Program-made: the position numbers and the translations under genes
Notes under the pieces: model-generated
The model's database searches: none
Told to the model about the DNA's origin: nothing
Seen by the model: the letters and a program-made list of their open reading frames with translations, nothing else
DNA from: Phallusia fumigata
Taxonomy: Eukaryota; Chordata; Ascidiacea; Phlebobranchia; Ascidiidae
Reading direction: 5' to 3'
DNA: 64,000 nt
Assembly (NCBI GenBank): GCA_008931825.1
Contig: QXVZ01020046.1
Coordinates: 66,527 to 130,526, forward strand
Part shown: in pieces, positions 48,208-61,100 of the stretch
How the letters are laid out: every line of letters starts with the position of its first letter
Numbering within the stretch: position 1 is the first letter of the stretch

Positions 48208-48417
48208 TTAGTTGCTGAACGTAGATATTGGGGCCAATGTGTGCATCTTAGTTAAATCAGTCTTTTCTTGGTCCGGTTCGGCCGACCGCTTAGCGTTGAG
48301 CTCGACTGTGACAAGCAATCCTAGATACACAGCGACAACTAGTGGAAACAATTTTTTCTCATGACATACGTTTAATCTGAAAACAAGCACGCGAAACATC
48401 GCATTAGCAAGTTGCAA
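48208..48417 (-). CDS. Hypothetical short secreted peptide precursor
   Basis: A 69-aa frame with a hydrophobic core (LFPLVVAVYLGLLVTVEL) followed at once by NAKRSAEPDQEK, where KR could be a prohormone cleavage site, and a short polar end. It could be a small peptide precursor, or chance. I recognise no family. Confidence 0.22.
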   Translation of the reverse strand: MQLANAMFRVLVFRLNVCHEKKLFPLVVAVYLGLLVTVELNAKRSAEPDQEKTDLTKMHTLAPISTFSN

Positions 48418-48734
48418 GCCATAGCTTTTTTGTAAACATTTGTAGAATTTAATATTTGAATAATTGCCTGTTTAAATTCGTTAAATGTGGCCCGGTAGCT
48501 TGAATTCGTGAATGGGGCTTAATCATAAAACATTGTTACTACGATTTATACACAAATTCTACCAACATAATTTGAAAACGTGAACTGTGTACCAACAGTA
48601 TTGTAAATGAAAATTATTTTAATTATTGCACAGAAAATTTCGAATTAGCTATCATTTCTAGTCCAAAGAATATAACCTTTTTTCAACTTAGTTAAAAGAA
48701 GAAAAAAAACTATCCTCACTGGTTTGAGTAATAT

Positions 48735-48850
48735 GAAGCCTACCACGCGCAAAAGAACTTCCCACTATTTGAAACAATTAGCATAAACACACATGGACTT
48801 GCACAAAATCATTTGTTTATTGCATTGATTCCATACATACATGATGCATA
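48735..48850. repeat. Second copy of the segment at 43175-43290
   Basis: Diverged copy of the segment described at 43175; the matching blocks are in the same order and orientation. Confidence 0.6.
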
Positions 48851-49089
48851 AAACAATTAGGGCATTTTTAGCTTAAAATTTAATTTTTTTAAGCTGCTCT
48901 GGGTCGGTCTGATTGTTTCATTTTTTGAAAATTATCGTGTTTGCGACAGACGTCGAAACAAAAAGAGCACTATCAGTGTTTACTGATAATGAAATTATCT
49001 TTTACCAAATAAAATCTACAATATTTCATCCAGCAGCACATTTTATTTCTGCTGTCACTGTAAATTGGGCCCTACAAAATGTTATCGTT

Positions 49090-50655
49090 TTATGCAGCAT
49101 TGCGTTTAAGGAACCCAAACATAGCAACAACTGCCATACAGCTCACAAGATGACTCGTGCCGGATAAAACCTGACCGCCACTTGTGGTCTTCATAGCAGG
49201 AGCCTTGGTGGTCGAGCCTGGAGTCATAGTGGTCGTTGAGCCCCCTGGCATCAATGTAGTTGTGGTTTTGAGCAGGTTGGTGACAGTGTTGTTGTTACAG
49301 TTGTCTTGCATGCAACATGCAGCGGTGCACTCACTAAAAACATAAGCTTTGCGTTTTTTAAAACTGGGTAAGGTACAATGCTGGTCACGGTGTGGCAGAA
49401 ATTATGTCTAAACTTGTCGACGCCGCTGATGGCAAGGTCTCGCCAACTTTGCGGTCTTTTTCTTTATTGCAGTAGTATTAAACAACTGCCTTGCGGTGTA
49501 ATTGTTGTAGAAATCATCTCAACTGAGGAATTTTAATGTGATTTCGTGAGTACCTGACGCCTGTTACAAAGTTTGCCAGACCCGCGGGGGCCAATTTAGC
49601 CAACAGAGCGGTGGATGCAGCAATGCAGTTTGGTACATTCGACATTATGTAGGAGCAGTTGACTTTGGGGTAGCAGACCATTCCGATCCCCGAAAACTGA
49701 CCGCCAACTGTACAAAAAGTTGTATTATGTTTACAATGGTCGCTAATGTTATTTTGAATTAAATACATTCTATCATAATTACCCAATACCGAGATCTATG
49801 TCTGTATATATTTATCAGGATTTGCCCCTTCTTGGACAAATTTCTGGCTGCGCCCATGGCTACGAACATGTTACATTCACATGTATTGGCGGAACTATAC
49901 ACTGAGGACAACAAACTCAGCAATTGGCAAAACAGTTATAATGCTTTTGTCAAATATCGAAATGACATGTCATGGTAGAGGTTTGGTTGAAGTAGTTTGC
50001 CATAATCGTGCCATTAAAAATGCAGGTTTATCCAGTAATGTAAGTAGAATCATTGTTTTTACCGATTCGGTATTCGTCAAAATCGTCCCAAAAATTTTGC
50101 TTCACAAAACGGTTACCTATTACGTGACACAATTTAAGTAGAAAAACAACTGCAGGTTACGTAACAATAAAAACAATAAGACAGAGTATAATAGGGATTA
50201 TCAAGCGAAATTAAGATTATCAAGAAATCTTATGATAGATTTATGATATGGTCGACACATTTGCGTTGAGACTCTTAGTACCAGTACTCATTCTTTTACC
50301 GATCCAGCTTACTTTCACCACAGGGTTTAACGCTACTGAACGGTAAAATCCAAACTACTACCTGTTTTTACAAAACAGCTGACCGGTATAAACCCCTGGG
50401 AACGGTTTGTTACAGCGTGTAGATATCCGATTATGAGTTAAGTGAAATTAAGACCTTTTTTTACACGAACACACCTTCAACTCGTAGACATGTTTCAGTC
50501 AAGTTGGAGTCACATTTGGAGCTTTGGTAGGACGACCCAGCGAAAACTGGTGGTGAAAGAATCTGGTATCCTCTATAGCAGTTCATAGCGCCGTCAGCCC
50601 ACGAAAAAGCAACGGCAAGAGTAAATACAAAGGTTCCAAATCGGATTGTGTTCAT
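49090..50655 (-). CDS. Ly6/uPAR (three-finger) GPI-anchored protein 1
   Basis: Three exons (minus): 50655-50475, 49707-49554, 49333-49090; 579 bp, 192 aa. Signal peptide (MNTIRFGTFVFTLAVAFSWADG), then ten cysteines in LU order: NCYRG, KCDS, TCLRV, VCYP, NCSY, NCIA, ECTAACC, DNCN. The closing CC..DNCN is the LU signature. After it comes a Thr/Ser/Pro stalk of about 35 residues (TTTTLMPGGSTTTM) and a hydrophobic end (HLVSCMAVVAMFGFL) with small residues before it, as in GPI-anchor signals. Intron phases 1 and 2 are the same in the next two LU genes. LU proteins are surface receptors, modulators or toxins; the role here is unknown. Confidence 0.85.
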
Positions 50656-52893
50656 TTTTGGCAGATGTTGTTTAATCTCGACTAAAATAATAATAATTTA
50701 GATTAAGGCTTTAAAGTCAAAAATTAGGTTAGGCACTAATTTCATTTGCCGGTGGCAGGGGCGTTCCGAGTAAGGGGTGGCAAAGGACATTAAGGTACGT
50801 ATCCCCAGGAAAATCTCCAGTTTGTACATTACACCAAGAATTAGGGCTAGCTTTAAACACTGATGCAAACCAGTTTTGATTAATTGGTGATGCCAACACA
50901 CATAAAAAAGAGCCGAGTACGAAAATAAGTAAAAAAATCCTTTTAGTAAAAGGCACGTTTAAATATGCAGTATGGTTCGATTCAAGTTAGGCGCAACCTC
51001 GAAACGCGGAACTCGCATCTTCACTGGCAATGTCACGATTTTTTGTGGATGAAAAACCCTGGCACCAGGTGAAAAATAGTTCAAACCTCTAAGTCTGTAA
51101 CGGTTCCTTCGGTCATGCTTTGCTGGTATTTGAACGTAGTTATTAGTGGTTATATGCATTGACTTTTGCTGTGCTCTAGACCGACATTTTACCATTTCTC
51201 TAAAACACCGCAAAAACTTTAGTATCTTTCCGATTTCCATGTTATAGTTTATAGTTACAAAGAAACCAATCAAGCGTGTTTTGTTACTAATATTAGCTAA
51301 CTGAAAAAAGTTCGTGGTTATCCAAACTCCCTGAAAGGAACTTTTTCTCGCTTTTGCATCTACCGATAAGGTCCTAAAAAGTGGAATATTATCCTCTGCA
51401 CAAACAAAAGTGTACTGACATTTCGGTTTAAACTAAACGATAACCACGAATTTAAGCGACCATTCAACTGTATAATTGAACACTTTTAATCGTTTCCACA
51501 ACTTGCTTTCCACACCAATCCATCGCACAAATTCGGGCAGCATTTGCGTAACAGCTATCGGAAACAATCTGTTTCACTTTGTATATTGAATCGTGTGACA
51601 CCAACATACGTTTTAAACTCCGCGCACAGCCGAAACTCCTTTGTGACATTTCTTTGTACATTGCCTTCTTAGCGTTTACATCGACCGTTAAGATTAATGG
51701 CGTTTTTGTGTCGATGATCGTGTGTAAATAGAATTATTCAGTTGTGTGAAACGAAAGCGTTTTTATCGCTATTAATTGCACAAAAGCAAACGTTTCGTTT
51801 CGTTTTACGTTCCCTTAAAATATTGTCGTAAATTTAGAACCAAAACAGTTTATCCAAAAGGATTTGCAATTTTCGTATTTTACAATTCTATTATTGGTGA
51901 AATTTAACAGCACACACATTCTGTGTTTATTACATGATACAACCTCACCAGTTTTTTGATACCGTGTTGTTAACTAGATGTAAAGTTGTTGACAGAAAAT
52001 CAGTAGTTTACGCAATAGAACCTCCCACAAAACTAGATTTAACAGCAAATACTCATGCTTAAGAAGCGAAAAAATCGAACAGAAATTACCCGCGAGACCG
52101 CACTGCACTAGGCAGCATAACAAAATTTTACATAAATCAATAAAAAACAAGAAAATAAAAATAAATAATAAAAACTAAACAACGAATCGACTTCGGTTAA
52201 TGTTACAGCCCAAATCTGACACTTCCATCTCCTTCAAGCCACCAATCTACGTAAACACTCTATGCACTTTCATACAAAATAAACCAAGCTATAAATCACT
52301 TGCCATACAGGATACGTATATGGGGGCAATAGTATACGCTTCGAGCCAATCGTGATCTTACTCAGCACACGAAACCAGATCGGCGCCATAAAATGCATCA
52401 TGAAGTTGAGGGGTTATTTTAGAATATAGGGCCAGTTGATTGTTTGCATTCGATGAATAAAAAATTTCGCCAAAGGGAGTCTAACTCAATAGCATGCGTC
52501 ATATACAGGAAAACAGCGTCAACTGATGCGATACTTTGGAGCAGGGGAGAGGAACCTATTTAGTACTGCGGCCTACAAGAATTGCACATAATTACGGATG
52601 GGCCTCAAAAAGCGGCTATTGCGTCACAAAAAAGCAAGTGGTTGAATGTGTGGCAACTTTTAAGAAAGTTCAATGTCATAATACAATTGAATGTTGACAA
52701 AAACTGCCCAAAATGGCGAAGTTGTCTCATGGAAATACTTACACATAATCATTTATTGGTTTTGACCTTTGATGCTATGTTGCAAACTTTAACCAGATTC
52801 TGATGCGGACCCCACTAAATAGTCAAGCAGGCCGTATGTTCCCCACTCATGCTAGAGCATTGGCGCAAATCCAAAAACAGGGTCCAGCCGACA
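50656..52893. other. Interval between Ly6 genes 1 and 2, with orphan open frames
   Basis: A minus-strand frame from about 50985 to 50729 encodes a signal-like stretch (KRIFLLIFVLGSFLCVLA) and a two-Cys tail but has no ATG in frame. A 65-codon ATG frame at 51661-51464 (minus) has four Cys and no recognised family. I call neither. A short element with 12-bp inverted ends TTCGTGGTTATC spans about 51312-51452. The rest is featureless and AT-rich. Confidence 0.35.
51312..51452. repeat. Possible small MITE, 12-bp inverted ends
   Basis: TTCGTGGTTATC at the left is exactly inverted as GATAACCACGAA at the right, about 140 bp apart. No clear target duplication, so the family is not assigned. Confidence 0.4.
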
Positions 52894-54202
52894 TTAAAAT
52901 AATGCAAGAACAAATGCAGAAAAGCAAATCATTCCAAACCACCAACGGTTTTTCGTTGTAGTTCTGCCCTGGTTAGAGGTTGTATACTCAAAAGCTGAGT
53001 TGCGGAAATTGGACGATGTGACGTAGTTCAACGTTGCCATAGCGCCAGCTTGTGTATGGTTTGCTAAAACGGAAGTCATTGCAACTATAACTGCGTTAGA
53101 TCTTACTGTGGGCGCTGGTGTAGTCATCATTGCGTCAGTAAGTAGATCTGCCACAGACTTATTGTTGCATAGGTTTGATTTGCAACAGGCCGCTTTGCAT
53201 GTGCTAAAAAACAGTATTGTTTCTTTAAAGAGTTTCTCGCATTGTCGTCCAGTTTCTACCAAGTAGGTCTACTTAAAACACCGATGAAAAATTTATCCCA
53301 GTTTAACAAAGTCTCAAGTCTTGAAGTGACGTAAAAGTGGGCATCAAACATTTTCTAATGTAACGTGAATTATTTAATCCTGATTTTATTCACCTCTTGG
53401 TGCTTTAGTCAATAAATGTTGTTAGTCAATGTTATAATAAATACAAAACAAATTTAGTGTCACCTTATCAAAGAAATGGAAGAAACTAAACTGGGGTTGG
53501 TTTGGTTTACTATGTCCTTGGCTGCGTTTTTGCAGCTTGAGATATCAGACATTGCTGCGGCGCAGTTGGCTTTCGTGTCGCAGCCCATTCCACTTCCAGA
53601 TAACGTTGCTGTGAAGAAACCCCCAAAAGCTAAAGAAACAGTTGCAGGTCATTCCTGATTTGCAAACCGGGTAATATTGAAGGCGTGTACAATTCTAAGC
53701 AGCCAAATTGGTCTAAATAAAGGTAATACGTCTCACGGGGTACTACACACCCTCTTGTGTAAGTTCCAGTCACATAACGCTGCTTAATTAGTATTGATGT
53801 AGCTGCAGCGCGTTGAACTTCGTAACAACAATTGTGCCGTCACTATTTTGGTTTTAACGAGCAGATATTTCCGGCTTAGTGAATGCTTCAGCAACCTTCA
53901 ATTGTGCAATTTTTACAACCTGTTTTGAATACCAAGCTCAAGCAACGTTTACAAGCAACTACGGATCAATGCAAACACGATTAATTAACTATTTATTTGA
54001 ACGTAAGCTGAAACTGGAATGACTTTTACTTGCCTTCGATACGCACACATCGATTGATAGGTTCTTGGCACTTGATCTCGGTGACCGGCGTATTGTACGC
54101 CTCGTTACTAGATTTGAAACCACTAACACATTCAAGTGCAAAAGCTGTTGCCGGCCAACTAACCAGCACCGCGAACACCCAAAATAATACTCGCAATATC
54201 AT
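52894..54202 (-). CDS. Ly6/uPAR (three-finger) protein 2, hydrophobic C-terminus
   Basis: Three exons (minus): 54202-54034, 53608-53464, 53203-52894; 624 bp, 207 aa. Signal peptide MILRVLFWVFAVLVSWPATAFA, then ten LU cysteines (LECVSG, KCQE, RCVRI, GCDT, NCAA, SCKN, TCKAACC, LCNN); the final motif is CC..NLCN, with Asn in place of the usual Asp. A stalk of about 75 residues follows, then WWFGMICFSAFVLALF, a GPI signal or TM. Exon plan and intron phases match the neighbouring LU gene. The first intron appears to use a GC donor (AG|GCAAGT at 54034/54033), the only position that keeps phase 1. Function unknown; a paralogue of its neighbours. Confidence 0.83.
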
Positions 54203-55187
54203 TTTGTTATCTGTGAGACTCTGCCAAGTTATAGCACCGCTCCTAAGTCATAAACGTTTTTAGAAGGCTTTTGACTACCTGTTGGGTCAACTCTAGCTGA
54301 CGTGAATGTTATCACAAAAATGTATCCATCCACTCTGTTACAAACAGATAAACTTAACGAGCCTTCAGCGTGTATTGTAAATTTAGAAGATCCTCGTGGG
54401 CGGAAAGTCGAATACGTAGACTCACGTGCAGTGCATCTCAGTGGGTGGAATGCTGTAGACATCGCTATAGCAGCTGAGCTAATGACATATCCGGGTTCCT
54501 AAATGCGGCCTTGTGGTACCTTTACTTCGCGATTTTGTAAGAGGCCTTTATAATTAACGAATATTAAAATGCTAAAGACCAGAACTTAGCGACTTTTAGT
54601 GCAACATCTCCAAACTGCACATCAATGTTTTAAAATCTACGGGGGCAAAAAAACAGGCAGGTTTACAAAACCAGAAAAGTGCATTCCTACACATAGTGCT
54701 GCATCCCAAGGATATGTGTACAAATAAATTACAAAGCTTTGCCTTAAGGCAAGGGTATTGCGATTGTGTGTTCTAAACAGCAATGCATATTCACACATTT
54801 GATGAAATCCTTAGCTAGGTCTCCACACAAATGAGTAGCATTTGCAAAAGGAAACTGTCTACGATTGTACATGTAAAGGCCAACGAGCCTGCGACTTCCT
54901 CAAACAAAGTTAACAATCGAATAGGACTGTACAGATGGTTTAACAAACAAGATTAAGATCTTGACGACGGCAACTGAGAAGTTTATCACAAAATACTGCT
55001 AAAGAAAATAAATGTGTTTTTCGTTTAATTGCCCCAATCGGCAAGAAACAAAGCTTTGCCTTTTGCCTTATTTTATACATTTGACAAATATTTTCATACA
55101 TTTGGGGCTTTAACACTGAAATCGTTTCCACAAAAAGTTTCAAAAAACACACAAATAAATACCACAAAATGATCTTTATAATCGGTG
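54203..55187. other. Interval between Ly6 gene 2 and the Ly6-mucin gene
   Basis: 54250-54490 is open on both strands. The minus reading (ending VDPT before a gtagtc donor) and the plus reading (ending MTYPGS) both look weakly protein-like; I cannot decide and call neither. The remainder shows nothing. Confidence 0.3.
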
Positions 55188-58100
55188 TCAAAACAGACAG
55201 CACATTGACAATAAACCTGTGATGCTCAAGAAAATTGCCAGTCCCGTAAGTCTTGTTGTTGTTGAATCATACGTAATGGACTTGTGTTTTGTAGAAACAC
55301 GTGTGGTACTTTGCGGATTGGTTACAGGTGACGTTTTCAAATTTGTTAGTACTTTTAGCAAATGTGGTATGTGTTTATTATTCGATTGGGTAGTCTGCAG
55401 CAAATTTGACAACTTAGTAGATTTTATTATTCCTTGCGTTCCATTATTGTTGTCAACGTACGCGGACGCAAAAGTCGTACTTTCCACACTGTTCAGAATC
55501 CCAGAAACGTTTTTCCTATACTTTGTTGCAGTCGTTTCGATAGCTGGGTGTTCGCCCGCGAGAGCCTCTATCAATGAAGCTGGCTTGTTTGCGGTTGTCG
55601 ACAGTACACTGGGCAAAGTGCTAGCCTCAAAACGGTTTCTAGATCCAACTGATGAGTTAATTAAAGAGATATTTGATGCTAAATTGGTTGCAAATGCATC
55701 AAACAGTCGACAGAGGGCTTTAATCCTAACCACTTGAGCTCCTATTTTGTTCGGTCGTTTTACAAGCGACGGACAAATCATCCTCAGATAGTCTTTCAGG
55801 GGAATGTCCGTGAAAGCATCTTGAGCTGGAAAAAGTATCTCAGGAGCGTGTGTTGTTTCTACATACCCCGGAGCTCCGTTCGACACTGGCAATGATTGTG
55901 AAGGACTATGTACAGGAAAGGTTCTTTCCATTGGAGATGAATTGCTGATTGCTGTGGGTGCAATACCTCCTTTTTTTGTTATTATTTGATCAGTTTCCTT
56001 TGTTCCTGCAGAAACAGAAGAACGTTTTACTGTAGAAAAAGGTGTTAGTGTAAAACCGACTAAATATAAAATCAGTTTCAACAATAAAGGACGGCTTCAA
56101 ATTGGAGGCGACAGAACAGAAGTGGTGCCCCGCAAGTTTACGAAAGCGACAAAACGAAAGGGCGGATATGTTGGAGGAACCATGGCCTGATTTTTGCCAC
56201 CACTTTGTAGTCGTCTCTTATTACCGTGGACAGTGGCTATAGAGAACGCAGAAGTGATAAAAACTGTGGCAACGGTAGGAGAACTTCCAGAGGGCATTGC
56301 TGCAGCAGTGCTTAAAAACTTACCAGCAGGCCTTGTTTGATTAGCAACAGGGATAGGTGATAGCGGAGTTGTCGCGGCCACGGGGATGGCGATCGACGAA
56401 GTTGACATCGCAGTCACAGGAGTAGTGGGAAGTGGGGACGTTGTTCCAACCTTTATGATATTGTGCGGCAATGTTGTCATTTCAGGCTCAGAACCATAAA
56501 ACCGTAGCTCCAACGTTTCAGAGTCTGGGATAAAAATTGGCAAAGTTGTCAAACCTTTTGTGGTGGTTGTCGGCGAAGTTGTCGTTGTTGTAACTTCTTG
56601 GGTGGTTACTGGCAAGTTTGGAGTTGTAACTTCTGGGGTTGTTACTGGCAAGGTTGAAGTTGTTGCAAAATCTGGGGTGGTTACTGGCGAAGTTTTAGTT
56701 GTAACTTCTGGGATGGTTGCTGGCAAGGTTGAAGTTGTGACTTCAGGGGTGGTTACAGGCAAAGTTGGAGTTGTAGCTTCTGGGGTGGTTACTAGCAAAG
56801 TTGGAGTTGCAACTTCTGAGGTGGTTACTGGCGAAGTTTTAGTTGTAACTTCTGGGATGGTTACAGGCGAAGTTTTAGTTGTAACTACTGGGCTGGTTGC
56901 GAGCAAGGTTGAAGTTGTTGCAACTTCTGGGGTGGTTACTGGCGAAGTTTTAGTTGTAACTTCTGCGGTGGTTGCTGGCAAGTTTGAAGGTGTTGCAACT
57001 TCTGGGGTGGTTACAGGCGAAGTTTTAGTTGTAACTTCAGGGTCGGTTACATGCGAAGTTTTCGTTGTAACTTCCGGGGTGGTTACTGGCGAAGTTTTAG
57101 TTGTAACTTCAGGGTCGGTTACATGCGAAGTTTTCGTTGTAACTTCCGGGGTGGTTACTGGCGAAGTTTTAGTTGTAACTTCAGGGTCGGTTACATGCGA
57201 AGTTTTCGTTGTAACTTCCGGGGTGGTTACTGGCGAAGTTTTAGTTGTAACTTCAGGGTCGGTTACATGCGAAGTTTTCGTTGTAACTTCCGGGGTGGTT
57301 ACTGGCGAAGTTTTAGTTGTAACTTCAGGGTCGGTTACATGCGAAGTTTTCGTTGTAACTTCCGGGGTGGTTACTGGCGAAGTTTTAGTTGTAACTTCAG
57401 GGTCGGTTACATGCGAAGTTTTCGTTGTAACTTCCGGGGTGGTTACTGGCGAAGTTTTAGTTGTAACTTCAGGGTCGGTTACATGCGAAGTTTTCGTTGT
57501 AACTTCCGGGGTGGTTACTGGCGAAGTTTTAGTTGTAACTTCAGGGTCGGTTACATGCGAAGTTTTCGTTGTAACTTCCGGGGTGGTTACTGGCGAAGTT
57601 TTAGTTGTAACTTCAGGGTCGGTTACATGCGAAGTTTTCGTTGTAACTTCCGGGGTGGTTACTGGCGAAGTTTTAGTTGTAACTTCAGGGTCGGTTACAT
57701 GCGAAGTTTTCGTTGTAACTTCCGGGGTGGTTACTGGCGAAGTTTTAGTTGTAACTTCAGGGTCGGTTACATGCGAAGTTTTCGTTGTAACTTCCGGGGT
57801 GGTTACTGGCGAAGTTTTAGTTGTAACTTCAGGGTCGGTTACATGCGAAGTTTTCGTTGTAACTTCCGGGGTGGTTACTGGCGAAGTTTTAGTTGTAACT
57901 TCAGGGTCGGTTACATGCGAAGTTTTCGTTGTAACTTCCGGGGTGGTTACTGGCGAAGTTTTAGTTGTAACTTCTGCGGTGGTTGCTGGCAAGTTTGAAG
58001 GTGTTGCAACTTCTGGGGTGGTTACTGGCAAGGTTGAAGTTGTTGCAACTTCTGGGGTAGTTACTGACAAGGTTGAGGTTGTAACTTCTGGGGTAGTTAC

Positions 58101-61100
58101 TGACAAGTTTGAAGTTGTAACTTCTGGGGTAGTTACTGACAAGATTGGAGTTGTACCCCCGGGGGTAGTTACTGACAAGATTGGAGTTGTTACTTCTTGT
58201 GTGGTTACTGACAAGGTTGAAGTTGTAACTTCTGGGGTGGTTACTGGCAAGGTTGAAGTTGTAACTTCTGGGGTGGTAACTAACAAGGTTGAAGTTGTAA
58301 CTTCTGGGGTAGTTACTGGCAAGGTCGAAGTGGTAACTTCTGGGGTGGTTACTGACAAGGTTGAAGTTGTAACTTCTGGGGTGGTAACTGACAAGGTTGA
58401 AGTTGCAACTTCTGGGGTAGTTACTGGCAAAGTTTTAGTTGTAACTTCTGGGCTGGATGCGAGCAAGGTTGAAGTTGTTGGAAATTCTGGTGTGGTTGCT
58501 GACAAAGTTGGAGTTGCAAATTCTGGGGTGGTTACAGGCGAAGTTTTAGTTGTAACTTCTGTGGTGGTTGCGGGAAAGGTTGAAGTTGTAACTTCTGGGG
58601 TGGTTACTGGCAAAGATGGAGTTGTAACTTCTGGGGTGGTTACAGGCAAAGTTGGAGTTTTAACTTTTCCGGTGGTTACAAGCGAAGTTTTAGTTGTAAC
58701 TTCTTGGGTGGTTACTGGCAAGGTTGAAGCTGTTGCAACTTCTGGGGTAGTTACTGACAAGGTTGAAGTTGTAACTTCTGGGGTAGTTACTGACAAGTTT
58801 GAAGTTGTAACTTCGGGGGTAGTTACTGACAAGATTGGAGTTGTAACTTCGGGGGGAGTTACTGACAAGGTTGAAGTTGTAACTTCTGGGGTAGTTACTG
58901 ACAAGTTTGAAGTTGTAACTTCTGGGGTGGTTAGTGACAAGATTGGAGTTGTTGCAACTTCTGGGGTAGTTACTGACAAGGTTGAAGTTGTAACTTCTGG
59001 GGTAGTTACTGACAAGTTTGAAGTTGTAACTTCTGGGGTAGTTACTGACAAGGTTGGAGTTGTAACTTCTGGGGTGGTTACTGACAAGGTTGAAGTTGTA
59101 ACTTCTGGGGTGGTAACTGACAAGGTTGAAGTTGTAACTTCTGGGGTAGTTACTGGCAAGGTCGAAGTGGTAACTTCTGGGGTGGTTACTGACAAGATCG
59201 AAGTTGTAACTTCTGGGGTAGTTACTGACGAGGTTGAAGTTATAACTTCTGGGGTAGTTACTGACATGGTTGGAGTTGTAACTTCTGGGGTGGTTACTGA
59301 CGAGGTTGAAGTTGTAACTTCTGGGGTAGTTACTGGCAAGGTTGAAGTGGTAACTTCTGGGGTGGTTACTGACAAGATCGAAGTTGTAACTTCTGGGGTA
59401 GTTACTGACGAGGTTGAAGTTGTAACTTCTGGGGTAGTTACTGGCAAGGTTGAAGTTGTAACGTCTGGGGTGGTTACAGGCGAAGTTTTTGTTGTAACTT
59501 CTGGGGTTGTTACTGGCAAAGTCGGAGTTGTAACTTCTGGGGTTGTTACTGGCAAAGTTTTAGTTGTAACTTCTGCGGTTGTTACTGGCAATGTTGGAGT
59601 TGTAACGTCTGGGGTGGTTACAGGCAAAGTTTTAGTTGTAACTTCGGGGGTTGTTACTGGCAAAGTTGTAGTTGTAACTTCTGGGGTGGTTACTGGCAAG
59701 GTTAAAGTTGTAACGTCTGGGGTGATTACAGACGAAGTTTTAGTTGTAACTTCAGGGGTGGTTACTGGCAAAGTTGGAGTTGTAACTTCTGGGATGGTTA
59801 CTGGCAAGGTCGAAGTGGTAACTTCTGGGGTTGTTACTGGCACAGTTGGAGTTGTAACTTCTGGGGTGGTTACAGGGGAAGCTTTAGTTGTAACTTCTGG
59901 GGTAGTTACTGGCAAGGTCGAAGTGGTAACTTCTGGGGTGGTTACTGGCAAAGTTGGAGTGGTAACTTCTGGGGTTGTTACTGGCAAGGTTGAAGTTGTA
60001 ACGTCTGGGGTGGTCACAGGTGAAATTTTAGTTGTAACTTCTGGGGTGGTTAGTGGCAAAGTTGGATTTGTAACTTCTGGGGTGGTTACTGGCAAGGTCG
60101 AAGTGGTAACTTCTGGGGTGGTTACTGGCAAAGTTGGAGTTGTAACTTCTGGGGTAGTTACAGGCAAGGTTGAAGTTGTAACATCTGGGCTGGTTTTAAG
60201 CGAAGTTGAAATTGTAACCCCGGGGGCATTTACAGACGAAGTTGCAGTGGATGTAACTTTTGGGGTGCTTACATGCAAGGTTAAAGTTTTTGCAGCCTCT
60301 GGAATGAAAAGCGGCAAAGGTGTCACATCTTCTGTTTTGGTTGTTGGCGAAGATGAAGCTATTGTAATTTCTGGGGTGATTACAGGTGAAGCTGGAATTG
60401 ATGTAACTTCTTTGGTAGTTACAGGCAAAGTTGAAGTTATTGTAACTTCTGGGGTGGTTACAAACGAAGTTGAAGTTGTTGTAACCTCTCGGGTGGATAC
60501 AGGCGAAGTTGGAGTTGTTGCAAATTCTGGGGTGATTACAGTCAAAGTTCGCGTTGGTGTAACTTCTGGTGTGGTTACAGGAGAAGTTGGAGTTATTCTA
60601 ACTTCTGGAGTGGTTGCAATCAATGTTGGAGTTGACGTAACTTCTGAGGTTTGTATAAACGAAGTTGGAGTTGATGTAACCTCTGGGGTGGTTACAAACG
60701 AGGTTAAAGTTGTTGTTACTGTTGGGGCGGATACAAGCGAAATTGAAGCGGTTGTTACTTCTGGGTTAGTTGCAGGCGAAATTCTAGCTGTTGTACGTTC
60801 TGGGGGAGTTCTTGTATCTTCTGTGACGGTCACAGACGAAGGTGCCATTTGAAATCCTGGGATGGTAAACATCAAACCTGATGACATTGATTGCGGAGTT
60901 TTCTGCAAAGTTGTCCTTACAGCATTTCGGTTGGTTGTCGGCAATGTTGCAGTTTTAACTTCTGGAGTGGTTACAGATAAAGTCTTTGCTTTTGGTCTAG
61001 TGGTGATGATGGGACGCACTGTCGCTGTATCTTTTGTTATATTCACCGCCGGAATAGATACAGCTTTTGACGAGGTTTCCCTTAAAATTTTCATTTTAGA

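Noticed and set aside
50729-50985. Small secreted protein with a signal-like N-terminus between Ly6 genes 1 and 2
   Set aside because: It has no in-frame ATG and no matching upstream exon; only a GTG opens the apparent frame.
56097-56224. TGA at 56097 as the end of the mucin protein
   Set aside because: A strong donor lies upstream at 56225/56224 and a phase-matched acceptor at 56030; the downstream exon supplies a Thr-rich tail and hydrophobic end.
57051-57998. A 315-codon frame of perfect 24-residue repeats on the plus strand
   Set aside because: Another shadow of the 72-bp coding array in a third frame.
56560-60852. A 1,430-codon open frame on the plus strand, antisense to the mucin exon
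   Set aside because: It is a mirror of the 36-bp repeat: the Thr/Pro/Val codons read backwards lack stops. It has no signal, domain or splice context.
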